DNA from: JAWSVE01 sp050633885
Lineage (GTDB): Bacteria; Pseudomonadota; Gammaproteobacteria; Pseudomonadales; Cellvibrionaceae
Length of the DNA stretch: 64,000 nt
Direction of reading: 5' to 3'
NCBI GenBank assembly: GCA_050633885.1
Contig: JBOEHK010000006.1
Location: forward strand, 62,001-126,000
The notes under the pieces were generated by a model, which was not told the origin of the DNA, ran no database searches, and saw nothing but the letters and a program-made list of their open reading frames with translations. Both the position numbers and the translations under genes were made by a program. Of this stretch, positions 1-7,917 are shown piece by piece (position 1 is the stretch's first letter; each line of letters opens with the position of its first letter).

Positions 1-299
1 TTCATTTGATTGCTTTCTTCAGATTGAGCTCCCTCACCTGACATTTGCTGGCGCGCTCCACCAATGGTAAAACCTTGATCGTACAATAACGCTCGAATTT
101 GGCGGATTGTTAATACGTCTTGTCGCTGATAATAACGGCGGTTGCCACGACGCTTAACCGGCTTGAGCTGAGGAAATTCTTGCTCCCAATAGCGAAGCAC
201 ATGTGGTTTTACGGCACACAGCTCACTAACCTCACCAATAGTGAAGTAACGCTTCCCCGGAATGACCGGTAATTCATCGTTATGGCTTGGTTCCAGCAT
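1..299 (-). CDS. MerR-family transcriptional regulator (cut by window start)
   Basis: The reading frame starts at the ATG at 299 and runs off the window, so only about 99 N-terminal residues are visible. They carry the MerR winged-helix pattern: FTIGEVSELCAVKPHVLRYW, then RRGNRRYY, then a DVLTIRQIRALL helix. The start overlaps the 3' end of ihfA by 20 bp, so the two are translationally linked. A short MerR-like gene after ihfA is the usual arrangement in pseudomonads and enterics. The effector domain lies outside the window, so the ligand and target are unknown. Family assignment is firm; function is not. Confidence 0.85.
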   Translation of the reverse strand, partial: MLEPSHNDELPVIPGKRYFTIGEVSELCAVKPHVLRYWEQEFPQLKPVKRRGNRRYYQRQDVLTIRQIRALLYDQGFTIGGARQQMSGEGAQSEESNQM

Positions 300-585
300 A
301 GGCCTCTACTCGAGCTTTCAGTTTCTGCCCGGGTCGAAATGTCACGACGCGACGAGCTGTAATAGGTATTTCTTCGCCTGTCTTAGGATTTCGCCCAGGA
401 CGTTGGCTTTTGTCGCGGAGATCAAAATTACCAAATCCCGACAACTTAACTTGCTCGTTATGCTCTAAGGAATGGCGTATTTCTTCAAAAAACAACTCTA
501 CAAGTTCTTTCGCCTCACGCTTGTTAAGCCCAAGCTCTTCGTAGAGTTTTTCTGCTAAATCCGCTTTTGTCAGTGCTCCGTTCAT
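280..585 (-). CDS. ihfA: Integration host factor subunit alpha
   Basis: IHF-alpha is half of the heterodimer that bends DNA sharply in recombination, replication and sigma-54 transcription. The 101-residue protein begins MNGALTKADLAEKL. It has the HU/IHF beta-arm with GRNPKTGEEIPI around residues 64-75, and FRPGQKLKARVE near the C-terminus. Length matches the family (about 100). It lies 94 bp downstream of pheT on the same strand, the conserved pheST-ihfA arrangement. The alpha subunit is called rather than beta or HU because of this context and the SGFGNFDLRDKSQRPGRNPK region. The partner gene ihfB is also in this window at 34560-34859. Confidence 0.97.
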   Translation of the reverse strand: MNGALTKADLAEKLYEELGLNKREAKELVELFFEEIRHSLEHNEQVKLSGFGNFDLRDKSQRPGRNPKTGEEIPITARRVVTFRPGQKLKARVEAYAGTKP

Positions 586-679
586 AAGAAAGCAGCCTTT
601 TTAGTGGTATGCACTATGGTATGATCTAGGTTTGATCACTTTGAATCCTATTTCTAACATTCATTTCTATCACTCATTT

Positions 680-3085
680 CTACCTAAGCTCGGCGTTGAA
701 TTCCGATCCTAGTTTACCAATCACAGCGTCCACTGAATCATTAATTTCAGATTCGGTAAGAGTGCGTGAAGGATGCTGAAACGTCAAGCCCAATGCTATA
801 CTTTTTCGTTGTGTATCAATACCTTTGCCAACATACACGTCAAACACCTTTAAGTTCTGTAGGGTGTCTCCCGCAACTGATCTCACTGTAGCGAGAAGAG
901 AACCTGACTGCACGGCTTTGTCGACAAGAATAGCTATATCGCGACGAACTTCAGGATACTTGCTTATGCCATTAAAATGAGAAACTTGGCCGACTAGCAA
1001 GTCAGGTTGTGCGACCTCAAAAAGATAAGCTGGCCCAGCAATATCTAGCGATTGTGCGATTTGCGGATGAAGCGCACCCATCTGACCAATAACTTTACCA
1101 TCGCGGAGGATAGCGGCTGATTGACCTGGATGCAGCGCTGGATGAGCTGAAGGTTCAAACGAAAATGTTAACAGCTCACCAGACTGAGATAGCAAGGCTT
1201 CAACATCCCCTTTCAAATCATAAAAATCAACCGCTTCAGATTTAGGGGACCAATTTTCATCCGTTTTAGGACCATAGATCACGCCAGCAATCACTGGCTC
1301 TTGCTTCAAGCCTTCAACCGGTGACGCGTCACTTAATTCATCAGAACTAACAAACCTCATACCGGTTTCAAACAACCGTATTCTTGATTGCTGGCGATTA
1401 ATATTATGAAGTAATGCATTGATGAGTCCGGGCCATAAACTTGTTCTCATCACCGCCAAATCAGCACTAAGGGGATTAGTTAACTTGACCGACTGCCCTT
1501 CTGGATCAAACTGTTTGTTTAACTCATCACTAACAAAACTATAGGTAATCGCTTCATGATAATCTCGATTCACCAATGCACTCTTGAACGTATTCAGGCT
1601 CAATTGGCTCTCGTGATGCTCTCCGATCTCCAGCGGCATGGTAACTGTACTCGTCGGGAGATTGTTATAACCGTAAATTCGCGCTAGCTCTTCTAAGAGA
1701 TCCTCTTCAATTTCAATATCAAATCGGTAGCTCGGGACAAGTAATTCCCAGCTGGCTTCAGAAGATTTAACCATCTGCAAACCCAAGCGAGTCAAAATAT
1801 CTTCAACTCTCTCATCCGGGATAGCAAATCCCAAACCGTTTAGAATTTTTTCTTTTCGTAATACGACTGTTTTTTCTTTCGGAAGAAACTTTTCTGACTG
1901 ACACTCAACAATCGGACCCACTTCCCCACCTGCAATTTCAATGAGCAATTGACTTGCCCTTTCCATCGCCAGCCGAGGCAATTCATAATCAACACCTCGT
2001 TCGTAACGATGAGAGGCGTCAGTATGTAGGCCATAATTTCGCGCTCTTCCAGCTAATGCAATAGGAGCAAAGAAAGCACTCTCCAAAAAAACATTTTTCG
2101 TGGCGCCGTTAACCGCTGTTCGTTCACCACCCATAATTCCTGCAACAGCGATTGCCCCTGATTTATCGGCAATCAAAAGTGTATCGCTACTTAATGATAT
2201 TTTTTGACCGTCAAGCAAAACAATTTCTTCGTCTTTTTCTGCTAAGCGAACAAAAATTTCCGAATCAATTTTGTCCAGATCAAATGCATGCATGGGTTGG
2301 CCCAATTCCAACAATACATAATTAGTGACATCAACAACACAATCGTGAGGACGAACCCCTGCTCTACGCAATTTTTCTTGCAGCCATAAAGGACTGGCAA
2401 CAGAAACATTCACACCCCGAATAACACGACCTAGATATCGTGGACATTCTTGCTCAGCAATCACATTAACTAACAGTTTTTCTTGTATTGAGTTTTTTAC
2501 TGGTGCTATTTCAGGCTCTATCACTGGCTCGCCATTTAACACACCGACTTCTCTGGCAACACCACGCATACTTAAGCAATCACCACGATTAGGCGTTAAA
2601 TCGATATCAATAACTGTATCCGTAAGATTCAAATAATTTTGCAGAGTTTCCCCGACAGGTGCATCTACAGGCAATTCCCATAGACCACTATCATCTTCAC
2701 CCGCTTTTAATTCAGTTTGAGCGCAAAGCATTCCAAAAGATTCAACACCTCTCAGCTTTGCCTTTTTTATTTTGAAGTTATCAGGAAGGACTGCACCAAC
2801 AGTTGCGAAAGGTATTTTTATTCCCGCACGAGCATTTGGCGCACCGCAAACAACTTGGATCGTTTCAGTTCCTGCCATACCAGAGACCTGACACACGCGT
2901 AATTTATCGGCATCAGGATGCTGCTCAATCGAAACAATTTCGCCAACAATTACACCACTAAATTCCCCAGCTACGGGCTCTATCGCATCAACTTCTAAAC
3001 CCGCCATGGTGACTTGTTCTGCGAGCGCTTCCGTTTCGACATTGGGATTAACCCATTCGCGTAACCATGCTTCACTTACTTTCAT
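680..3085 (-). CDS. pheT: Phenylalanine--tRNA ligase beta subunit
   Basis: This is the large subunit of the alpha2-beta2 enzyme that charges tRNA-Phe. The 801 residues show the bacterial domain order: an N-terminal EMAP-like tRNA-binding fold (about 40-150, VIVGEIVSIEQHPDADKLRVC), B3/B4 editing domains with ANVDITNY-type sequence near 250, the B5 domain, and a C-terminal ferredoxin-like anticodon-binding domain starting near FNGISKYPEVRRDIAILVDK. Length equals the family norm (about 795). It follows pheS by 125 bp. Start at ATG 3085 (MKVSEAWLREWVNP) agrees with the family N-terminus. Nothing is unusual. Confidence 0.98.
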   Translation of the reverse strand: MKVSEAWLREWVNPNVETEALAEQVTMAGLEVDAIEPVAGEFSGVIVGEIVSIEQHPDADKLRVCQVSGMAGTETIQVVCGAPNARAGIKIPFATVGAVLPDNFKIKKAKLRGVESFGMLCAQTELKAGEDDSGLWELPVDAPVGETLQNYLNLTDTVIDIDLTPNRGDCLSMRGVAREVGVLNGEPVIEPEIAPVKNSIQEKLLVNVIAEQECPRYLGRVIRGVNVSVASPLWLQEKLRRAGVRPHDCVVDVTNYVLLELGQPMHAFDLDKIDSEIFVRLAEKDEEIVLLDGQKISLSSDTLLIADKSGAIAVAGIMGGERTAVNGATKNVFLESAFFAPIALAGRARNYGLHTDASHRYERGVDYELPRLAMERASQLLIEIAGGEVGPIVECQSEKFLPKEKTVVLRKEKILNGLGFAIPDERVEDILTRLGLQMVKSSEASWELLVPSYRFDIEIEEDLLEELARIYGYNNLPTSTVTMPLEIGEHHESQLSLNTFKSALVNRDYHEAITYSFVSDELNKQFDPEGQSVKLTNPLSADLAVMRTSLWPGLINALLHNINRQQSRIRLFETGMRFVSSDELSDASPVEGLKQEPVIAGVIYGPKTDENWSPKSEAVDFYDLKGDVEALLSQSGELLTFSFEPSAHPALHPGQSAAILRDGKVIGQMGALHPQIAQSLDIAGPAYLFEVAQPDLLVGQVSHFNGISKYPEVRRDIAILVDKAVQSGSLLATVRSVAGDTLQNLKVFDVYVGKGIDTQRKSIALGLTFQHPSRTLTESEINDSVDAVIGKLGSEFNAELR

Positions 3086-3210
3086 TGAGAACTCTCTATT
3101 TGAATTGTTTAATTATTCCATACTCAAAAAACAATTAAACTTTAAAATTTTTTCTGTTGTGTCTATAGACACTCTTTTTTAATACACTTAAACGCTTATC
3201 TAGATTTAAG

Positions 3211-4254
3211 CTAAAATTGTTTTAAAAATTTTAAATCATTTTCAAAAAACATTCGAAGATCATTAATACCGTATCTCAGCATTGCTAATCGGTCCTGCCC
3301 CATCCCAAAAGCAAAACCTGAATATATTTCAGGATCAATACCACTACTTTTTAAGACATTAGGATGAACCATTCCGCAACCCATGATTTCTAGCCATCCT
3401 GTTTGACTACAAACACGACAACCATCACCCCCACAATTAGTGCACTGAATATCAACTTCTGCTGAGGGCTCTGTAAAAGGAAAATAAGAAGGTCTAAACC
3501 GCACAGGCACATCTTTTTCGAAAAACGCTTTCAAAAACTGATCAACCGTCCCTTTTAAATCTGCAAACGTGATGCCTTCATCAACAACCAAACCTTCCAC
3601 CTGATGAAACATCGGCGTGTGGGTTAAATCAGAATCGCAACGATAGACTCGACCAGGACAAATGATTCGAATCGGTGGTTTTTTATTTTCCATCGTACGA
3701 ACTTGTACCGGTGATGTGTGTGTTCGTAAAACAGATTTTCCTGAGCCGTTTAAGTCGTCAACATAAAAAGTATCGTGCATTGCACGTGCTGGATGATGCG
3801 CAGGGATATTTAATGCTTCAAAGTTGTGGTAGTCGTCTTCTATTTCCGGGCCTTCTTCAACTGAATAGCCGACCGATTTAAAAATTGCTTCAATTCGTTG
3901 CAACGTTTTAGTGACTGGGTGTAGTGAACCCACAGAATGACGACGGCCAGGTAACGTGATATCAATCTTTTCTGCTGCTAGTTTTTTATTGATTTCTTCT
4001 TTTTCTAACGCAGTTTTTCGTTCATTAATTAAAGTCTGAACTTCTTGTTTAACTTCATTAATCTTAGCGCCGAATTTTGGTCGCTCCTCTGGGCTTAATG
4101 AACCAAGATTTTTCAACAGGCCCGTTATCTGCCCTTTCTTTCCTAAAAAGGTAACACGAAGCTGATCTAAGTCCGCAAGGCTATTCGCCTGACCTAATTG
4201 ACTAAGGGCTTCTTGCTTTAGCTCTTCTAATTTAAGACTCTCTGAATCTTGCAT
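3211..4254 (-). CDS. pheS: Phenylalanine--tRNA ligase alpha subunit
   Basis: This is the catalytic subunit of PheRS. The protein (347 residues from the chosen start) has an N-terminal coiled coil (about 1-95), then class II synthetase motifs: HPARAMHDTFYV, the GRVYRCDSDLTHTPMFHQVE motif 2, and GFAFGMGQDRLAMLRYGI motif 3. In-frame GTG and ATG codons are adjacent at 4257 and 4254, and the ATG is preferred. A cysteine-rich insert (CTNCGGDGCRVCSQTGW) lies near residue 275, as in other gamma-proteobacterial PheS. It is separated from rplT by 165 bp that contain a strong nested hairpin, a possible regulatory element. Confidence 0.97.
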   Translation of the reverse strand: MQDSESLKLEELKQEALSQLGQANSLADLDQLRVTFLGKKGQITGLLKNLGSLSPEERPKFGAKINEVKQEVQTLINERKTALEKEEINKKLAAEKIDITLPGRRHSVGSLHPVTKTLQRIEAIFKSVGYSVEEGPEIEDDYHNFEALNIPAHHPARAMHDTFYVDDLNGSGKSVLRTHTSPVQVRTMENKKPPIRIICPGRVYRCDSDLTHTPMFHQVEGLVVDEGITFADLKGTVDQFLKAFFEKDVPVRFRPSYFPFTEPSAEVDIQCTNCGGDGCRVCSQTGWLEIMGCGMVHPNVLKSSGIDPEIYSGFAFGMGQDRLAMLRYGINDLRMFFENDLKFLKQF

Positions 4255-4327
4255 CACACACTCAACTTGATATGTTCAATTTGGAATTTGAATTTTATTA
4301 ACAGTTTTCACTTCACCATAAACACAT

Positions 4328-4375
4328 AAACCCATCAACCTTGTTTACGATACGTCGTAAAAAGGCGATGGGTTT
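4328..4375 (-). promoter_or_regulatory. Nested inverted repeat between rplT and pheS
   Basis: An outer 9-bp perfect stem (AAACCCATC with GATGGGTTT) encloses an inner 7-bp perfect stem (TTTACGA with TCGTAAA, loop of four) at 4344-4361. On the coding strand no U-run directly follows, so it is a poor intrinsic terminator. No leader peptide rich in phenylalanine was seen in the 44 bp before it. It could be an attenuator, an RNase processing site or an mRNA-stability hairpin separating ribosomal-protein and synthetase expression. The structure is certain; the role is a guess. Confidence 0.5.
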
Positions 4376-4419
4376 AGTTGCAACAGACTTTTATTCTAGC
4401 AGTTACTTTCTAGCCGTTT

Positions 4420-4773
4420 TCACAGCGCTGCTTTTGCCTGCGCAACTACGGCCGCAAAAGCAGACTTATCATGAACAGCTAAGTCAGCCAACACTCTTCG
4501 ATCTAAAGTAATATTTGCTTTCTTTAAACCTGCGATCAGCTTGCTGTAGGATAGCCCTTCAGCGCGTGATTGAGCATTGATGCGAGTAATCCATAAAGCG
4601 CGAAAGTTTCGCTTTTTAACACGGCGATCGCGATAGGCGTATTGCCCTGCTTTAATCACTGCTTGTTTTGCAACACGGAATATACGAGATCTTGCTCCGT
4701 AATAACCTTTTGCTGCTTTTAATACCTTCTTGTGACGACGACGCGCCTGTACACCACGTTTTACACGGGCCAT
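4420..4773 (-). CDS. rplT: 50S ribosomal protein L20
   Basis: L20 is a 23S rRNA-binding assembly protein. In enterics it also represses its own operon. The 117-residue product begins MARVKRGVQARRRHKKVLK and contains ARSRIFRVAKQAVIKAGQYAYRDRR-type basic helices, the family hallmark. Length matches exactly. It lies 25 bp downstream of rpmI in the conserved infC-rpmI-rplT operon. The region after it carries the nested hairpin described at 4328. Confidence 0.99.
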   Translation of the reverse strand: MARVKRGVQARRRHKKVLKAAKGYYGARSRIFRVAKQAVIKAGQYAYRDRRVKKRNFRALWITRINAQSRAEGLSYSKLIAGLKKANITLDRRVLADLAVHDKSAFAAVVAQAKAAL

Positions 4774-4798
4774 AACTTTATCCTCTTAAAATGTTTTA

Positions 4799-4996
4799 TT
4801 AATTAGCCCGCAACATACGATCTACAGATGGTTTATCGACGGCACTAACAATCCGAGTTCCACGTAGCTGACGCTTACGTTTTGTCGTCATTTTAGTGAG
4901 GATGTGGCTTTTGTTGGCACGTTTCATTTTGTAACCGGCAGCCGTTTTCTTAAAACGTTTGCTAGCTCCACTATGTGCTTTAGCTTTTTTTGGCAT
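4799..4996 (-). CDS. rpmI: 50S ribosomal protein L35
   Basis: The 65-residue basic protein begins MPKKAKAHSGASKRFKKTA and includes KRANKSHILTKMTTKRKRQLRG, both diagnostic for L35. Length is that of the family. It sits between infC (88 bp upstream) and rplT, and is likely translated from the same mRNA. Confidence 0.99.
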   Translation of the reverse strand: MPKKAKAHSGASKRFKKTAAGYKMKRANKSHILTKMTTKRKRQLRGTRIVSAVDKPSVDRMLRAN

Positions 4997-5084
4997 GAGA
5001 AAAACTCCGCATTTAAGAATCTTATACTACGTTCGATTCTGATTAGTATTGAAAATAGAAAGGCAGCTAAAACTAAAAGCCCGG

Positions 5085-5603
5085 CTATTTTTTCTTTTTG
5101 GGGGCAAGAACCATGATGAGCTGGCGGCCTTCCATCTTCGGATACTGCTCGACGGTTGCCATTTCCTCCAGATCGACTTCGATCCGTTTCATCATTTCCA
5201 TTCCTAACTCTTGATGGGCCATTTCTCGACCACGAAATCGTAGCGATACTTTGGCTTTATCCCCATTTTCTAGGAAACGTATCAGGTTGCGTAGTTTGAC
5301 CTGATAATCTCCAACTTCCGTCCCTGGGCGAAACTTCATTTCTTTTACTTGTTGCTGCTTCTGCTTTTTCTTGGAAGCGGCCTTGGCCTTTTTCGCCTCA
5401 AACTGCTCTTTACCAAAATCCAGTACTTTACATACTATTGGTGTCGCATCTGGGGCAATCTCAACTAAATCTAGCGATGCTGCTTTTGCGGCTTCTAGTG
5501 CTTCTGCAAGGCTGACAATTCCAACCTGCTCACCATCTGCGCCAATAAGTCTTACTTCAGACGCTTCGATTTGTTCGTTAATTCTGGCCTTTTTTACTTT
5601 AAT
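5085..5603 (-). CDS. infC: Translation initiation factor IF-3, ATT start
   Basis: IF-3 keeps 30S subunits free and checks the start codon. The first ATG is only at 5339, which would lose the whole N-terminal domain. Homology (ARINEQIEASEVRLIGADGE, then VSLAEALEAAKAASLDLVEI) continues upstream to an ATT at 5601-5603. A GAGGAGA ribosome-binding site precedes it, and an in-frame TAA lies eight codons upstream of it. The product is then 172 residues, close to the usual 173-180. Known infC genes use ATT/ATA-type starts that IF-3 itself discriminates against, giving autoregulation. The C-terminal domain (VKEMKFRPGTEVGDYQVKLR, LRFRGREMAHQELG) is intact. thrS precedes it by 62 bp. Confidence 0.95.
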   Translation of the reverse strand: MKVKKARINEQIEASEVRLIGADGEQVGIVSLAEALEAAKAASLDLVEIAPDATPIVCKVLDFGKEQFEAKKAKAASKKKQKQQQVKEMKFRPGTEVGDYQVKLRNLIRFLENGDKAKVSLRFRGREMAHQELGMEMMKRIEVDLEEMATVEQYPKMEGRQLIMVLAPKKKK

Positions 5604-5665
5604 AGCAGGTTTCTCCTCTGCTGGTTAATCTTCTGCTAATCCAAGAGTTTAAAGTATCACTCAAA

Positions 5666-7606
5666 TCAAGAATTAGCGCTTTCTGGCAAACGCCCTTTGC
5701 GCGCCAGTTCTTCATTTAATATGTCAGTAAATGCCTCTAAAGACATGGATCCGAGATCCTCACCACTTCGGGTTCTGACAGCAACTGTATCTGCTTCTGC
5801 CTCTTTATTTCCCAAAACGATGAGATAAGGAATGCGCTGAATTGTGTGCTCGCGGATTTTAAAGCCGATTTTCTCGTTTCTCAAGTCCGAAATGGCTCTA
5901 AAGCCTTTGTTTCGCAAGGTTTCTTCAACTTTTTTCACATATTCGGTCTGTTGATCCGTAATATTCATGATTACGACCTGCTCCGGCGCCAACCAAAGCG
6001 GAAAAGCCCCCTCATAGTTCTCAATCAAAATTCCAATGAATCGCTCAAATGAACCCAAAATAGCTCGGTGCAACATAACAGGAACTCGCCGCGAGCCATC
6101 TTCGGCAACATATTGAGCATCAAGCCTTCCTGGCATAGAGAAATCCACTTGAATGGTTCCACATTGCCAGACTCGACCTAAACAATCCTTGAGAGAAAAC
6201 TCAATCTTGGGACCGTAAAAAGCCCCCTCTCCAGGTAGCTCTTCCCAAGGTAAGTTTTTCGCATCCAATGCTTCCGCCAATGCTTTTTCCGCTTTATCCC
6301 AATCTTCATCACTACCCACACGCTTTTCAGGTCGCGTTGATAATTTATAGATCAAACGATCGGGGTCAAAACCAAAATCTTCATAAACTGAATGCAAAAA
6401 GTCGATAAAGGAAGACACCTCAGGCTGTATTTGCTCGTCGGTACAAAATACATGTGCATCATCTTGCGTAAAGCCACGAACACGCATAATGCCGTGAAGC
6501 GCTCCCGATAATTCATTCCGATGGCATGAGCCAAATTCGGCCAAGCGCAAAGGTAAATCTCGGTAACTACGAAGACCTTGATTGAACACTTGGACATGGC
6601 AAGGGCAATTCATCGGCTTAACAGCAAATTTCCGCCCTTCTGATTCAAGCATAAACATGTCATCGCCGAATTTATCGGCATGACCGGACTTTTCCCACAA
6701 GCTGAGATCAACGACTTGTGGTGTTTTAATCTCTTGATAACCATGCGCATATTGCTGTTCGCGCATGTAGCTTTCTATCGTGTTATAAACTGCCCAACCT
6801 TTCGGATGCCAAAACACCATACCGGGTGCTTCTTCCTGCATATGAAAAAGGTCGTATTTTTTGCCAAGCTTGCGATGATCACGCTTGACCGCTTCTTCTA
6901 AAAAAGCCAAATGAGCTTTCAGTTGTTTTTTATCCGCAAATGCTGTTCCGTAAATACGCTGAAGCATTTGCTTATCAGAATCCCCGCGCCAATAGGCACC
7001 AGAGACACGCTGTAATTTAAAATGCTGACAAAAACCCACATGAGGCACATGAGGGCCGCGACACATATCGACGTATTCTTGATGATGATACAAACCAGGC
7101 TGATCATCTTTATCAATGTCGCGCTCTAGGATTTCTTGTTTGTAGGTTTCACCGCGCTCAGTAAAAACATCATAAGCTTCTTGCCAACTGACTTTCTTTT
7201 TAACAACCTCATAACCCGTTTTGATCAATTCTTTCATTCGTGCTTCAAGCGCAACGATATCTTCATCTGTTAAGCGATGTTCCAAATCGATATCGTAGTA
7301 AAAACCATTTTCAATGGTTGGGCCGATCGCCATTTTCGCATCAGGCCAAAGCTGCTTTACGGCGTGTCCAATAAGATGCGCGCACGAGTGGCGGATAACC
7401 TCTACACCATCTTCATCTTTAGGCGTGAGAATAACGATGTCGGCATCATCATGAATGAGGTCATGCGCATCGACACGAACGCCATTAACTCGCCCCGCCA
7501 CAGTCGCTTTAGCTAAACCAGGGCCAATATCAGCAGCGACATCGTACACAGAAACAGGATTGGAAAATGAACGTTGAGAACCGTCAGGAAGAGCAATAAC
7601 AGGCAT
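5666..7606 (-). CDS. thrS: Threonine--tRNA ligase
   Basis: Charges tRNA-Thr. The 646 residues show a TGS domain (1-60), an editing domain with HSCAHLIGHAVKQLWP (HxxxH near 73-77) and YVDMCRGPHVP, then a class II core. The core has the zinc-binding MNCPCHVQVF, motif 2 around CHRNELSGALHGIMRVRGF, and RAILGSFERFIGILIENYEGAFP. A C-terminal anticodon-binding domain follows. The full length is normal. ATG at 7606 has an AGGA Shine-Dalgarno at 7613-7616. Ten bases beyond that is a hairpin resembling the anticodon arm of tRNA-Thr, as in the E. coli thrS operator, so translational autoregulation is likely. First gene of the thrS-infC-rpmI-rplT-pheST-ihfA block. Confidence 0.98.
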   Translation of the reverse strand: MPVIALPDGSQRSFSNPVSVYDVAADIGPGLAKATVAGRVNGVRVDAHDLIHDDADIVILTPKDEDGVEVIRHSCAHLIGHAVKQLWPDAKMAIGPTIENGFYYDIDLEHRLTDEDIVALEARMKELIKTGYEVVKKKVSWQEAYDVFTERGETYKQEILERDIDKDDQPGLYHHQEYVDMCRGPHVPHVGFCQHFKLQRVSGAYWRGDSDKQMLQRIYGTAFADKKQLKAHLAFLEEAVKRDHRKLGKKYDLFHMQEEAPGMVFWHPKGWAVYNTIESYMREQQYAHGYQEIKTPQVVDLSLWEKSGHADKFGDDMFMLESEGRKFAVKPMNCPCHVQVFNQGLRSYRDLPLRLAEFGSCHRNELSGALHGIMRVRGFTQDDAHVFCTDEQIQPEVSSFIDFLHSVYEDFGFDPDRLIYKLSTRPEKRVGSDEDWDKAEKALAEALDAKNLPWEELPGEGAFYGPKIEFSLKDCLGRVWQCGTIQVDFSMPGRLDAQYVAEDGSRRVPVMLHRAILGSFERFIGILIENYEGAFPLWLAPEQVVIMNITDQQTEYVKKVEETLRNKGFRAISDLRNEKIGFKIREHTIQRIPYLIVLGNKEAEADTVAVRTRSGEDLGSMSLEAFTDILNEELARKGRLPESANS

Positions 7607-7625
7607 GTTGTGTCCTAGTTCAGTG

Positions 7626-7671
7626 GTGGCCCTTACGAAAGGCCACGTGAAATAATTGTGATGTTACATCA
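7626..7671 (-). promoter_or_regulatory. thrS leader operator mimicking the tRNA-Thr anticodon arm
   Basis: On the mRNA strand, 7646-7626 folds into a 7-bp stem (GTGGCCT with GGGCCAC, last pair U-G) closing a seven-base loop TTCGTAA. That loop has the layout of a tRNA anticodon loop: U33 followed by anticodon CGU, which reads a threonine codon. The CGU lies at -31 to -29 from the start codon, almost the same place as in domain 2 of the E. coli thrS operator (as I recall). A second small hairpin (TGATG/CATCA) at 7659-7671 could correspond to the upstream arm. ThrRS binding here would block ribosome loading. Confidence 0.75.
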
Positions 7672-7712
7672 ATAGTCACGGGAATTCAGAGATGAATATC
7701 CAATGCAAAATT

Positions 7713-7789
7713 TGGTAGGCACGATTGGATTCGAACCAACGACCCCCACCATGTCAAGGTGGTGCTCTAACCAACTGAGCTACGTGCCT
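7713..7789 (-). tRNA. tRNA-Val (anticodon GAC)
   Basis: A 77-nt cloverleaf with encoded CCA at 7713-7715. Acceptor stem AGGCACG pairs with CGTGCCT, discriminator A. The anticodon stem CCACC/GGTGG closes loop TTGACAT, giving anticodon GAC. The T-arm contains GGTTCGAATCC. It lies between thrS and wzz and shows no flanking repeat suggesting an integrated element. Confidence 0.97.
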
Positions 7790-7917
7790 AGAATGTGTGC
7801 CTAATTTAAATAATTATTCTGCATGTTTGTAAAATACAGACAAGTTAAGCACCTCTTTTCAAGGGATGCGAACTTTATCAGTGGTGGCAAAGGGATGCAA
7901 GATTGTGAACAGTAAGA

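Noticed and set aside
5085..5339. infC as an 84-residue protein starting at ATG
   Set aside because: It would lack the whole IF-3 N-domain. Upstream codons are clearly IF-3 and lead to a normal ATT start.
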